Positions 50,956 through 59,944 of a DNA stretch of 64,000 nucleotides are shown here, piece after piece. Both the position numbers and the translations under genes were made by a program. The stretch's first letter is position 1; the number at the start of each line of letters is the position of its first letter. The notes under the pieces are model-generated. The model saw nothing but the letters and a program-made list of their open reading frames with translations, was not told the origin of the DNA and searched no databases. The DNA is from Candidatus Poribacteria bacterium (lineage in GTDB: Bacteria; Poribacteria; WGA-4E; WGA-3G), in NCBI GenBank assembly GCA_009839745.1, contig VXPE01000045.1, positions 28,718 to 92,717 of the forward strand, read 5' to 3'.

Positions 50956-52182
50956 GTGCCAGTGTTCCGATATGAAGCACTCACGCATAACGGTGGGACG
51001 GTTACGAATACAATAGAAGCCGACTCCAAAGCCGAACTCATCTCTCGTTTACGGCAGATGGGGTATTGGCCCACAGATATTGTTGAAGAGGCAGAGGACG
51101 TAGCCCCAACGGATGCGCGTCGCTGGTTTGAAATCGGCAGACGTGGTGTGAAGGCGGCGGACGTTGAGTTTTTTACGTATCAATTGGCGACCCTGGTGAA
51201 CGCGCATGTGCCGCTGCCGCGTGCCTTGGAGGTTACACTCGGTCAAATTCAAAATCCTGCGCTACACCGTATCGTTTCCCAAGTGAAATACGATGTGGAA
51301 CACGGTGCGACTTTCCACGATGCCCTCACCCAGCACCCGAAGGTGTTTTCGGATCTATACGTTAATATGGTAAGAGCAGGCGAGAGTGGGGGTGTGCTTG
51401 GCATCGTCTTAGAACGGCTCGCGGAATTCGCAGAACGTCAGCGACTTCTCAAAAACGATGTTGTCTCCGCACTCTTTTATCCTGTTATCTTGTTGGCACT
51501 AAGTGTTTCCGCGGTTGCGGTCCTGATGATTCTTGTCATCCCGAAATTCACCGCCATGTTCAACGATCTCGGTGTCGAATTGCCGCTGCCCACGCGGATT
51601 CTCATTGGGGCGACGGATGCCTTTCAAACCTATTGGTGGCTCGGACTTCTCGCTGTCATTGTAGGTGCAGCAGCCCTGAAACAATATCTGCGTCGTGAAG
51701 CCGGTCAGATCTGGTTTGATCGCTTAAAACTGAAATTGCCTCTCATCGGTCCCATATTTAGCACCTTCGCCATTGTCCGCTTCACCCGAACGATGGCAAC
51801 GCTCTTAGAAAATGGCGTGCGTCTGCTGCCTGCACTCCAAGTTGTCAAAGACACTATCGGGAATAAGGTATACAGCAATGTCGTCGCTGCAGCGGAAACG
51901 GAAGTTGAACAAGGTTCCACACTTTCACGTGAACTGGGGAGGAGCAAGGATTTTCCTGAATTTGTTACCCACATGGTGGCGGTTGGCGAGGAGTCCGGGG
52001 AACCCGTTCACATGCTCAGCAAACTCTCTGAATACTACGATTTAGAAATAAAAAAGAGCCTCGAACGTTTGACGGGTTCCATCGGTCCACTTGTCATTTT
52101 ACTCATGGGACTTGTTATCGGGTTTATCGCTGTCGCGATGATCCTTCCGATCTTTGAGGCAAACCAATTATTAAGTAATTAA
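50956..52182 (+). CDS. gspF: Type II secretion inner-membrane platform protein GspF
   Basis: Polytopic platform protein that couples GspE to the pseudopilus, 408 aa. From GTG 50956 it begins M-P-V-F-R-Y-E-A-L, typical of the family; a TTG at 50950 is a weaker choice. GGAGGGG precedes it. Two T2SSF domains (about 70-190 and 275-395) each end in membrane spans, with the marker P-L-P-R-A-L-E at about 92 and M-V-R-A-G-E-S-G-G-V-L-G. Confidence 0.96.
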   Translation: MPVFRYEALTHNGGTVTNTIEADSKAELISRLRQMGYWPTDIVEEAEDVAPTDARRWFEIGRRGVKAADVEFFTYQLATLVNAHVPLPRALEVTLGQIQNPALHRIVSQVKYDVEHGATFHDALTQHPKVFSDLYVNMVRAGESGGVLGIVLERLAEFAERQRLLKNDVVSALFYPVILLALSVSAVAVLMILVIPKFTAMFNDLGVELPLPTRILIGATDAFQTYWWLGLLAVIVGAAALKQYLRREAGQIWFDRLKLKLPLIGPIFSTFAIVRFTRTMATLLENGVRLLPALQVVKDTIGNKVYSNVVAAAETEVEQGSTLSRELGRSKDFPEFVTHMVAVGEESGEPVHMLSKLSEYYDLEIKKSLERLTGSIGPLVILLMGLVIGFIAVAMILPIFEANQLLSN

Positions 52183-52206
52183 ATAGTTATCAAAGGAGAA
52201 AAACAG

Positions 52207-52662
52207 ATGTTCGCTGCACTTAAATCTGATCAATCTGGATTGACGCTCATTGAATTGACGATTGTGATCGTCATTTTAGGGATTTTGGCTGCCTTTATTG
52301 CGCCGCGTGTCATCAATGCCCCACAGCAAGCGAAAGTCGCGAAGGCACAAACAGAAATTAACGGTATTAAGACTGCATTGGAACAGTATGCAATCGCAAC
52401 GGGTGAATATCCGACAACAGAACAAGGGTTAAGTGCCTTGTGGCGAGCTCCGAGCCCCACACCCCCAAATTGGGATGGTCCCTACATTGACACCCCCAAT
52501 TTCATAGATCCCTGGAATAGCCCTTATGTCTACCGCCAACCCAGTACCCATTACGGATACGACTATGACCTCTATTCGATGGGTAAGGATGGAAAGGTAG
52601 GTGGCACTGAACTGGACGCGGATATCACCAATTGGGTTGATGAAACCACCGGAGCCTACTAA
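52207..52662 (+). CDS. gspG: Major pseudopilin GspG
   Basis: Main subunit of the type II secretion pseudopilus, 151 aa. The prepilin site is G-|-L-T-L-I-E-L-T after an 11-residue leader (cleavage after Gly11), followed by the hydrophobic stalk to about 30. The C-terminal part has the GspG hallmark Y-P-T-T-E-Q-G-L-S-A-L, W-D-G-P-Y and D-P-W-N-S-P-Y, with the Ca-site region Y-S-M-G-K-D-G-K-V-G-G-T-E. AAAGGAGAAA precedes the ATG. Confidence 0.96.
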   Translation: MFAALKSDQSGLTLIELTIVIVILGILAAFIAPRVINAPQQAKVAKAQTEINGIKTALEQYAIATGEYPTTEQGLSALWRAPSPTPPNWDGPYIDTPNFIDPWNSPYVYRQPSTHYGYDYDLYSMGKDGKVGGTELDADITNWVDETTGAY

Positions 52663-52666
52663 AACG

Positions 52667-53398
52667 ATGTTACGCCCGACAGTTAGACGCTATTTCCGTA
52701 GTGTGTCTACCTACAGAGACGTCGTTCCGATGGGGTTGAAGAATGGGTTCACGATTACGGAGTTGCTCATCGTTTTGACCCTGATCGGTATACTCTCAGC
52801 CCTCTCTATGCCGACACTGAAAGGGTTCGCGGCAACGCGCCGCTTAAAAGCCTCTGCGTCTACACTCCGCAGTCTCCTCACGTTTGCACGGGATATGGCG
52901 GTCACGGATCGGACGGCACACCTTGTGGTTTTCGACTTTGACAACCAGCGATACTGGCTTGCCTCCAGTGAAACGTTTGACCCCAGTAACCCGCTGACGT
53001 CGGCACTGACGGCTCAAAATTCTACTGTCGTAGCTGCTGCACAGAATAATATAAACACGAATTCGGGGTTCCAAACCCTTCCTACAGCAGGCACCCCCAC
53101 TTCACAGGGACCCTTGACACGATCCAGCGGCATCTTGGGAGTGCCCGAGCCGATGGAACAGAATGTAACATTAACCGCGATGGTAACCACCCGCAACGGT
53201 AGGACAGTCACAGTCGATTCAGGCGTGGCGTATATCTACTTCTCCCCGACTTCTACCTCCGAGGAGGCTTTAGTATATCTCCAGAACACACGGAACCAGG
53301 TAATGACTGTTACTGTTGAGGCAGCAAGCGGACGCGTCCGTGCGCGACAACTCACATCTCAGGAGATTGAGATGTTGGGTTTTGAAACCACCTTATAG
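52667..53398 (+). CDS. gspH: GspH-type minor pseudopilin
   Basis: A 243-aa pseudopilin: G-|-F-T-I-T-E-L-L-I-V-L-T-L (Glu5 present) followed by a hydrophobic stalk and a GspH-like domain (T-L-R-S-L-L-T-F-A-R-D-M-A at about 64-76). From ATG 52667 the leader is 26 residues; ATG 52730 would give a normal short leader M-G-L-K-N-G and may be the true start. A long low-complexity Thr/Ala/Asn section (about 100-160) is unusual for GspH. It is placed directly after gspG. Confidence 0.82.
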   Translation: MLRPTVRRYFRSVSTYRDVVPMGLKNGFTITELLIVLTLIGILSALSMPTLKGFAATRRLKASASTLRSLLTFARDMAVTDRTAHLVVFDFDNQRYWLASSETFDPSNPLTSALTAQNSTVVAAAQNNINTNSGFQTLPTAGTPTSQGPLTRSSGILGVPEPMEQNVTLTAMVTTRNGRTVTVDSGVAYIYFSPTSTSEEALVYLQNTRNQVMTVTVEAASGRVRARQLTSQEIEMLGFETTL

Positions 53399-53455
53399 AG
53401 ATGCTACTGAAGAGCAACTTTTTGAAGATTTCGTTACAGGCTATGCTACAAATCT

Positions 53456-53482
53456 GTAGGGATTGGGTAACCCAACCCCTAC
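53456..53482. repeat. Palindromic element between gspH and gspI
   Basis: GTAGGG-A-TTGGGT facing ACCCAA-C-CCCTAC: 13-base arms with one mismatch and a 1-base loop, the longest member of the GGG/CCC family seen also at 1785, 21791, 55528 and 59834. Confidence 0.7.
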
Positions 53483-53591
53483 GTTACAGAATCCTATAAC
53501 TATTGAGGTTCGGTTCTCCTGTACTCCCTTACGTTTTCATAGTCCAAAATTTGTAGCCCATAACGTAGTGGAGGGCGGATTTTAGAAAAGG

Positions 53592-54038
53592 ATGCTAAAG
53601 TTCAAGTCCACATCATTTAACCGCAAGGAAGAATTAAAAAATGGTTTTACCCTTGTCGAAGTCCTTGTGACGTTAGCAATTTTGGCGGCAGTCTTGCCAG
53701 CACTGCTACAAGCGTTTGCTTCTGCTGCACGTAACCAAGGACTTTCAGACAACAGGACCACCGCGCTCTATCTTCTCAAACATCGGATGGCAGAAATTGA
53801 GATGGAAGGGTATCCAGATGTTGGTGAAACCTCCGACGAATTCGGTGAAAATACACGCTACCGGTGGCGGTCGGTCGTTGCGGACATAGATTCTGAAGAC
53901 GTTGAAAACATCCGTCGGGTTCAAGTAACCGTCACATGGATACATAGAAGCAGAGAACGCTCCATGTCTATGAGCACCTACATCGCAGACCGGCAAATGC
54001 CGCAGCAACAAACGCAACAGTCCGGTGGCGGTCGATGA
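53592..54038 (+). CDS. gspI: GspI-type minor pseudopilin
   Basis: A 148-aa pseudopilin with cleavage site N-G-|-F-T-L-V-E-V-L-V-T-L-A-I-L (about 17-18). Downstream are N-R-T-T-A-L-Y-L-L-K-H-R-M-A-E-I-E and the GspI-typical Y-R-W-R-S-V. The start is the ATG at 53592; the leader includes S-F-N-R-K-E-E-L-K encoded by a sequence that recurs just before gspM (58409-58434). Confidence 0.85.
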   Translation: MLKFKSTSFNRKEELKNGFTLVEVLVTLAILAAVLPALLQAFASAARNQGLSDNRTTALYLLKHRMAEIEMEGYPDVGETSDEFGENTRYRWRSVVADIDSEDVENIRRVQVTVTWIHRSRERSMSMSTYIADRQMPQQQTQQSGGGR

Positions 54039-54062
54039 GTTTTTTTAACTCTTAAGGTTTTT

Positions 54063-54968
54063 ATGACTTTCCTTATCCGCAAGACAGCATTAAAAACTGA
54101 AAGTGGTCTCACCCTTATTGAGATGCTGATGGCAGTCAGTATCCTCGTCGTCATCGGGGGTTCGGCGTATTTTGCTTTCAAAACAGCCGTGGATGCTTAC
54201 CATCAGACAGAAGCTCGAATATTGGCTGCCCAGAGATGTCGGGTCGCTATGGACCGACTTGTGACGGATCTCAGCAATATGCGAGTCTCACTGCAGCATC
54301 CGGAACTTGGGCTTTATACACAAGACGGTCCAAGCCAATTGGGCGAAAGGGATATGCTCAGTTTTGTCACACTCGTTGAGACGGATCCAGATCCGTTTAT
54401 AGAGCAACTTGCGAGTTTCCAAGCTCAGAACGCCGCGCAAACGCTTGTGCCCCTTTTAAGTGACGTGCAGCGTGTGGCTTACTTTGTCGGACCCGAACCG
54501 TTACCTGGGGAATCCTTTTTGCGTTCGTCAAACTTCCAAGCGTCTCTCACGGGTAACACAACTGAGGAACAAGGGGGTGAACTTGCTCTTTTTCGGGTTA
54601 CAACGACAGCCCTCGATCCTGAAGTTGTTATCAGTGGGCTTTTACAGACAGGTGAGGTTCCAGAGACAGATGAAAATGGTGAGCCGATTTATGTCAATAT
54701 CGCCCCCCTTGTTGCCGGACTTCTCAGTTTTGATCTCCAGTATTTCGATGGGGAGTCGGAAGTATGGCGCGCGTCATGGGACGATACTGAAAGCATTCCG
54801 AGTGCTGTGCAAGTCCGCATAACCGCCCAAGGCGAAGCACAAGTGCCTTTGAACATTACTGATGTAGAACAAGCCACAACACAGAGCCAACCGACGGGTA
54901 TGACGCAAGCGACGATGGTGTATCTTCCTGCAAGTACCACCACGGGTGGCACAGCAGGTGGACCTTAG
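54063..54968 (+). CDS. gspJ: GspJ-type minor pseudopilin
   Basis: A 301-aa pseudopilin with S-G-|-L-T-L-I-E-M-L-M-A-V-S-I-L (about 16-17), a hydrophobic stalk, then C-R-V-A-M-D-R-L-V-T-D-L-S as in GspJ. It is longer than E. coli GspJ (about 190) owing to inserts at 85-200 and a Thr/Gly-rich tail. AAGG lies 5 nt before the ATG. Confidence 0.87.
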   Translation: MTFLIRKTALKTESGLTLIEMLMAVSILVVIGGSAYFAFKTAVDAYHQTEARILAAQRCRVAMDRLVTDLSNMRVSLQHPELGLYTQDGPSQLGERDMLSFVTLVETDPDPFIEQLASFQAQNAAQTLVPLLSDVQRVAYFVGPEPLPGESFLRSSNFQASLTGNTTEEQGGELALFRVTTTALDPEVVISGLLQTGEVPETDENGEPIYVNIAPLVAGLLSFDLQYFDGESEVWRASWDDTESIPSAVQVRITAQGEAQVPLNITDVEQATTQSQPTGMTQATMVYLPASTTTGGTAGGP

Positions 54969-54982
54969 GGGATTTATTGACA

Positions 54983-56518
54983 ATGCGGTTCACAAAACGG
55001 GATGCCTGGATATACTACAAGGAGCAGAGCGGTTTATCTCTCATCTCAACGCTCTGGATACTCACGATTCTGTCTATTCTTGCGACGCAGCTGCTCTATT
55101 CAATCCACATAGAGCAAAGAACCCAAAGGAATTTCTTGGACCGGTCAAAGTTTCACTATGCTGCAAGAGCGGGCTTCGAGTGGACGCTCGCTGTTATGCG
55201 CAGTGACGAAACCCCGTTTGACTCGCTCGGCGAAAATTGGGCTGAAGCGATTCAAGGACAGGTTGAAGACGGCATTCAGCTTGGCAATTTCTTAAACTAC
55301 CAAGTGATCGTTATAGATGAGGCATCTAAAGTTAATATCAATGTCGCCGACGCAGGGCTTGTCAGTAATTTACTTGCCCAAGCGGGTGCTTCCCCAGATG
55401 ATGCGTTCACTGAAGAGCTTGCGAACAGAATTGTAGAAGGACGTCCGTATCGCACGGTTCGCGATCTCGCTCGGGTCGAAGGCATGACATCCGAACTGCT
55501 CTACGGTGCCCAACAAGAAACCGTAGCGGTTGGGTCTCCCAACCCGTTGGGACGAGGCGACCTCGCCACCACGGCATCCATTCCAACGGGGCTTGTTGGT
55601 TTGGCGACCATCTACTCGGTCGATGCAAGCACAGATCCAAACGGGGAACCGCTTGTAGATATTAATGCAGCAGAGGCAACGAAACTGACGGAAATCAATA
55701 CACAGCAAAACCAATCTGTGTTCACACAAGCCGAGGCGGAATCGCTCATCCAGCAACGCGATTTTGACAAATTTTCTGCACTCTTGGATGTCCAAGCGGT
55801 TTCCGACGAACTGTTCAACAACATCCGGGACCAATTGACGACTGAAGATGCAAATGAACCGGAAGCAGGTGAGGGCGCCAACACCCAAGAAGGAAATATT
55901 GCTCCCGGACAGGGAGGTACACCTGAAACACAGGATGAAGGTGGAAAGGTAAACATCAATACCGCGGATGCCGAAACTTTAGCGTCCTTAGACGGAATTG
56001 ACCAAGGTATTGCGGAACGTATCGTCAACCATCGTGAAGGGCAAGGACTTTTTCAGAACATCGATGCCATCAAAGATGTAAAGATGCTAACGCAGCAGGA
56101 ATTCATCGGCATTGTTGATAAAATAACACTCAAAGAGGGAGAGACGCGGCAAGGTCTCATTAACATAAATACAGCAACCCCTGAGATATTAGCGCTGCTA
56201 CCGGGGATGGATCCAGAAAAGGCACAGGCGATCGTTGAACGCCGTGAAGAGGAGACCTCCGATGCCTCTCAGCTTCAGGGTTTCAGTGAAGACGAGATAA
56301 AAGGGAATCCATTCACAAATATTTCACAACTGTCGCAAGTAGAAGGTATTGACTTTGCAACGTTCCGTGAGGTTGTCGATTGGGTGACCTACCGCTCGCA
56401 CGGGTATCGTATTGAGGCAAGTGGGATTGACCACGCGGGCAAGGTTGTTTCGAGCTGCATTGGCATCATTGATCGGACAGGTAATCAAATAACTGTCCCG
56501 TATTGGCAACAAGATTAG
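54983..56518 (+). CDS. gspK: GspK minor pseudopilin with several helix-hairpin-helix modules
   Basis: Tip pseudopilin, 511 aa from ATG 54983 (TTG 54977 precedes it), against about 320 in classical GspK. The stalk begins S-G-|-L-S-L-I-S-T-L-W-I-L; Glu5 is absent as usual for GspK. The body repeats a ComEA-like HhH start four times: V-N-I-N-V-A-D near 114, V-D-I-N-A-A-E near 224, V-N-I-N-T-A-D near 321 and I-N-I-N-T-A-T near 394. A Glu/Gly/Asn-rich linker lies at about 290-318. Nucleotides 55528-55567 contain two palindromic elements that are translated as G-S-P-N-P-L-G-R-G-D. Confidence 0.86.
   Translation: MRFTKRDAWIYYKEQSGLSLISTLWILTILSILATQLLYSIHIEQRTQRNFLDRSKFHYAARAGFEWTLAVMRSDETPFDSLGENWAEAIQGQVEDGIQLGNFLNYQVIVIDEASKVNINVADAGLVSNLLAQAGASPDDAFTEELANRIVEGRPYRTVRDLARVEGMTSELLYGAQQETVAVGSPNPLGRGDLATTASIPTGLVGLATIYSVDASTDPNGEPLVDINAAEATKLTEINTQQNQSVFTQAEAESLIQQRDFDKFSALLDVQAVSDELFNNIRDQLTTEDANEPEAGEGANTQEGNIAPGQGGTPETQDEGGKVNINTADAETLASLDGIDQGIAERIVNHREGQGLFQNIDAIKDVKMLTQQEFIGIVDKITLKEGETRQGLININTATPEILALLPGMDPEKAQAIVERREEETSDASQLQGFSEDEIKGNPFTNISQLSQVEGIDFATFREVVDWVTYRSHGYRIEASGIDHAGKVVSSCIGIIDRTGNQITVPYWQQD
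55528..55567. repeat. Two tandem palindromic elements inside gspK
   Basis: GGTTGGG-TCT-CCCAACC (55528-55544), then GACGAGG-CGA-CCTCGCC (55551-55567, one mismatch). They are of the same type as the intergenic elements at 21791 and 53456 but are translated, adding about 13 residues between the first two HhH modules. Confidence 0.65.
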
Positions 56519-56541
56519 ATTTTTAATTTTGGTAAAAAATT

Positions 56542-58287
56542 ATGTCTAAAAACCGAGTTGTGGCGATAGACATCGGCACAAACACAGCGAAAATCGTTCA
56601 ACTTGAACAGTCTTTTTCTGCACCGGTGCAGCTGACCCATGCGAGCGTCGTGCCCTATCCAGATAAGGGGGATCGACTGCGGGTATCTGAATCGGTGAAA
56701 CACCTCTGGGAGGCTTTAGGGGGACCACCGGGGGAAGGTGGTATCCGCTGGCGCAGGTCTCCTATAGAGGCTATCGGGACCCTGTTTAACCGAAATAAGA
56801 CAGAAGTCGCTCTCGCCCTTCCTCGATCCTTAGTGAATACCAAACGCTTATCGAATTTACCGGCTGCAACAGATGAACAACTCGCAAGTATTGTCGCAAT
56901 CGCCGCGGAAACCGAACTCCCTTTTCGCGTTGAAGAGGCTATCTTTACGTATCACGATATACAACAGACCGCAGAGACCTCTTCTGTAGAATTGATATCC
57001 ACACGGCGAACGTCAGTTTCAAACTACTTGGGTCTCCTTGAGCAGAGTGGCGTTTCCGTATCGGCAGTTACACCGTCAATGATAGCCATAGCAGAAGTTG
57101 CAGCAAGCAGCGGCTGCACAAAACCTACATTTATTGTTGACATCGGTGCCGAGCAAGCAGACTTCTGTTTCATGGTGGATGGCAAACTCCAGTTTTCACG
57201 AAGTTTCCGTTTCGGTGGTGACCATCTGTCTGAACATCTGAGTCGGACTTTGAATGTAGATATTGAAACGGCAGCGGCGGAAAAGCAGCACATCTCGGCA
57301 AGCGAAATGCCGGCATATACTTGGGCGACTCAATTTATCGGTGAACTCCGACGTTCTATCACTGCTGCCACCACACATTATAGGACGGAGGTAAATGCTG
57401 ACGGGTATCAGGATACCGCCCTCTCAGAGACAGAAACCGAACTCTGGTTGTGTGGCGGGGGTGCGCGCGTCCTCGACCTCGCACCCACTTGTGAAACAGA
57501 ACTCGACATTTCAACACGGCTGTGGAATCCACTGCGTGCCGTTCAGCAACATGCCGGTATTGACATCCACTCCGTGCGTCCGGAAGTAGCAGCTACGCTT
57601 GATGCGTGGGGTGATACCCTCGCTGTCGCTTTAGGCGTAGGACTCAACGCGTTACAGTCAACAACCCCGATCTCTTTGTTGCCGAAAGAGACGGTTGAGA
57701 CACTCACACAAACGACACGGCAGCGTCAACTCTTTGCCGCCGCTGGGTTAGGTATTTTGATCATCGGTGGTCTCCTTTTTGGGGGTTACATGCTTCAACG
57801 CTCACAGCAGTATAGAAGTGAAACCGTGGACGCACAACTCGCGTATTACGCCCAACCGATGTCTGCTGTGAAAGGACAACTTGGGAAGGAATTGGCACTC
57901 ACCGATATGTTAGCGCATCATATCTCACCACTTGATATTTTGCATGCGCTGAGCGAAATGTTTAGGGATAGGACCCAGGTCGCATGGACCAATTTCAATA
58001 TTACCAATCTTCATGAACCCACAACAGCACGTATTACCTTCAATTTGGAAAGCGCATCTCATAACGCCATCAATACACTTTTACGCGCACTCGACCGTTC
58101 TGGGGTTTTTACCAATGTCCGTCCGGGTGAAGTCACAACGATTTCTCAAGATAGAAAACAGATTTTCCAAGTACAGGTTAGGTGTAATCTAACAGCATCC
58201 GCTGTGAAAACATTTGCCAAAAAACGCTATCCACCGCCTGAACCAAAAAGCGATGAAGCCGCAAGTATGGCAGAATTAAAAAAATAA
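56542..58287 (+). CDS. gspL: GspL/PilM-PilN-like secretion protein
   Basis: A 581-aa fusion. Residues 1-375 form an actin/FtsA-like ATP-binding domain of the PilM type (I-D-I-G-T-N-T-A-K-I-V-Q-L at the start, V-D-I-G-A-E-Q-A-D at about 197, L-C-G-G-G-A-R at about 306). A single membrane span is at about 396-416 (L-G-I-L-I-I-G-G-L-L-F-G). A PilN-like periplasmic part with L-D-I-L-H-A-L-S-E-M follows. This is the cytoplasm-to-periplasm layout of GspL, which recruits GspE. It also matches a PilM-PilN fusion. It sits between gspK and gspM as expected. Confidence 0.85.
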   Translation: MSKNRVVAIDIGTNTAKIVQLEQSFSAPVQLTHASVVPYPDKGDRLRVSESVKHLWEALGGPPGEGGIRWRRSPIEAIGTLFNRNKTEVALALPRSLVNTKRLSNLPAATDEQLASIVAIAAETELPFRVEEAIFTYHDIQQTAETSSVELISTRRTSVSNYLGLLEQSGVSVSAVTPSMIAIAEVAASSGCTKPTFIVDIGAEQADFCFMVDGKLQFSRSFRFGGDHLSEHLSRTLNVDIETAAAEKQHISASEMPAYTWATQFIGELRRSITAATTHYRTEVNADGYQDTALSETETELWLCGGGARVLDLAPTCETELDISTRLWNPLRAVQQHAGIDIHSVRPEVAATLDAWGDTLAVALGVGLNALQSTTPISLLPKETVETLTQTTRQRQLFAAAGLGILIIGGLLFGGYMLQRSQQYRSETVDAQLAYYAQPMSAVKGQLGKELALTDMLAHHISPLDILHALSEMFRDRTQVAWTNFNITNLHEPTTARITFNLESASHNAINTLLRALDRSGVFTNVRPGEVTTISQDRKQIFQVQVRCNLTASAVKTFAKKRYPPPEPKSDEAASMAELKK

Positions 58288-58305
58288 TCCAAAGCGCGTA
58301 GCTCG

Positions 58306-58336
58306 TATTGTCCCGCAAGCCCACACGCGGCTTGCG
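58306..58336. repeat. Palindromic element, CGCAAGCC/GGCTTGCG, before gspM
   Basis: CGCAAGCC (58314-58321) and GGCTTGCG (58329-58336) with a 7-base spacer, preceded by TATTGTCC. It is the reverse orientation of the element in gspD (59972-60003). Confidence 0.65.
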
Positions 58337-58378
58337 CGTGGAGAGCGGATTTGAGAAGTAAACGTCAAAACTCTAGGG

Positions 58379-58397
58379 GAAACACCCAAGCAAAAAC
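58379..58397. repeat. 19-bp direct repeat, copy 1 (before gspM)
   Basis: GAAACACCCAAGCAAAAAC, identical to 59711-59729 after gspM. The two copies bracket the gene. Confidence 0.6.
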
Positions 58398-58432
58398 ACC
58401 CACACTGTTTAACCGCAAGGAATAATTAAAAA

Positions 58433-59689
58433 ATGGATCTTCAATTAACACCACGAAGCCGAATCTTGCTTGGTATCTTGGGTGGGTTGCTTTTAATCTT
58501 GCTCGCCATGCAGGTAGGTCCCGCCTTTTATCGCTTGTTTGGAAATCAAGACACGCAAGCGAAACGGGAACAGTTGTTGCGGACTCAAAATTTGGTCCGG
58601 GTCGCAGAAGTGCTTAAGCCCATTGCATCCGAAATTTACAAGGAGACAGGGTTGGCACTCGCTGAAAACCCACAAGGCTCTACAAATTTGCAGGGTGCAA
58701 AGACACTTTTTGATACTGAGCTGCCGGAAACTGTTATTAGATCCCGTATTGATGCGCTCGTGAGACGGGCGGGTATTCAACAGAATTATCAACTCCTTAC
58801 GAAACCCGGAACCGCGAAACAAACACAAAAGTTGACAGTACAGAACCGAGGGAACCTTGTTCTCTATCTCTATCTCAAACATATAGAGGCAGAAGGAATA
58901 GAACTTACTGAGGCGGCTGAACAGCAGGCAGAAGAAGATACCTTCAATATGCTAATAGATGCGTGGTTATCGGGAACGGAATCCGAGACAGATGCGAAAG
59001 CGAGTGAAAAAGACGATTTAATGGCTGGAACGGAATCCGAAACAAAGGAAACGGAACTCACGGATAAAGCAAAACCGACGCATTCAATGGATGCTGCAGC
59101 GGCGTGGAAATTCGCCTCACTTCCAGAAGTAATCCCCGCCCCTGTTCGGATCAAACTTGCGTCATTTATCAAAAGCATGATAACGCAGCAGCTTCGGGGT
59201 GCGACAGATTCGAGGCAGGATTTCTTTGAGACGCAGCTCCACAGGGTCAAAACCGCCACTACCTCCGGCATCTTCGGTATCGGTGCAAAACCGGCTACCG
59301 TTGAAATCCAATTGCGAGGGAATAGTGTCCTTTTGGATATTCTCGCGCAATCAAGGGATTTCGTAGATATAGGTGAACTCCAACATGCGCTTGTTAAATA
59401 CATTGAGGAGATACAAGCACAGCGCGCACGACTCTTAGAGCAACTCGCGTTGGCACCGCTGACATATCAAACGGAATACTATACAGTTGAAATAAAATTC
59501 AAAACGGATCTTGAAAAACTCGTTAACTTGAACCATCTTATCGAGACGAGTGCTAAATGGCTCACGGTGCGCGATTTACGGGTCTCCGCCGATAAGCAAA
59601 CAGGTGCGCGTCCCGTGGCACGGGGTCGTAATGCTGAAGGTGGGACAAATTTGAATGTGGACATGCTCCTCATCGCTCGAATATTTTAA
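58433..59689 (+). CDS. gspM: GspM/PilO-like secretion protein
   Basis: A 418-aa inner-membrane protein. One N-terminal membrane helix (I-L-L-G-I-L-G-G-L-L-L-I-L-L-A-M, about 10-25) is followed by a coiled-coil and two ferredoxin-like segments as in GspM/PilO. Residues 175-225 are a charged, Glu/Thr/Ser-rich linker that includes the repeated S-G-T-E-S-E-T and A-G-T-E-S-E-T. The position after gspL makes GspM the best call; sequence recognition is weaker than for the other gsp genes. A 19-bp direct repeat lies on either side of the gene. Confidence 0.75.
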   Translation: MDLQLTPRSRILLGILGGLLLILLAMQVGPAFYRLFGNQDTQAKREQLLRTQNLVRVAEVLKPIASEIYKETGLALAENPQGSTNLQGAKTLFDTELPETVIRSRIDALVRRAGIQQNYQLLTKPGTAKQTQKLTVQNRGNLVLYLYLKHIEAEGIELTEAAEQQAEEDTFNMLIDAWLSGTESETDAKASEKDDLMAGTESETKETELTDKAKPTHSMDAAAAWKFASLPEVIPAPVRIKLASFIKSMITQQLRGATDSRQDFFETQLHRVKTATTSGIFGIGAKPATVEIQLRGNSVLLDILAQSRDFVDIGELQHALVKYIEEIQAQRARLLEQLALAPLTYQTEYYTVEIKFKTDLEKLVNLNHLIETSAKWLTVRDLRVSADKQTGARPVARGRNAEGGTNLNVDMLLIARIF

Positions 59690-59710
59690 TTTATGGGTCC
59701 CTGGGCTAAA

Positions 59711-59729
59711 GAAACACCCAAGCAAAAAC
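59711..59729. repeat. 19-bp direct repeat, copy 2 (after gspM)
   Basis: GAAACACCCAAGCAAAAAC, identical to 58379-58397. Confidence 0.6.
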
Positions 59730-59833
59730 CCTTCCACTTCGTTTCAGGCAGGTTTTTGGTTAATTCTGCGCCTATCTTGGATCTGAACGGGCTTTTTATA
59801 GTAAAGTTTAGAATTAATAGGACATCCTGTGCC

Positions 59834-59855
59834 GGTTCGGTTAGGAAACCGAACC
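59834..59855. repeat. Palindrome GGTTCGGTT/AACCGAACC before gspD
   Basis: Nine-base perfect arms with loop AGGA, flanked by CTACCGG. It is the only strong structure in the 255-bp gap between gspM and gspD, which also contains the shared sequence GAATTAATAGGACA. Confidence 0.6.
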
Positions 59856-59944
59856 TACCGGGGGCGGAAAGTGTCCATTTATTTTTCGGATCCACTATAA
59901 TTGGATATTAGAGACTGTGATTAAATCATAAAGGATTGGATGTT

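Noticed and set aside
59693..59911. 72-codon frame between gspM and gspD
   Set aside because: Runs through a repeat and a palindrome; residues do not look like a protein.
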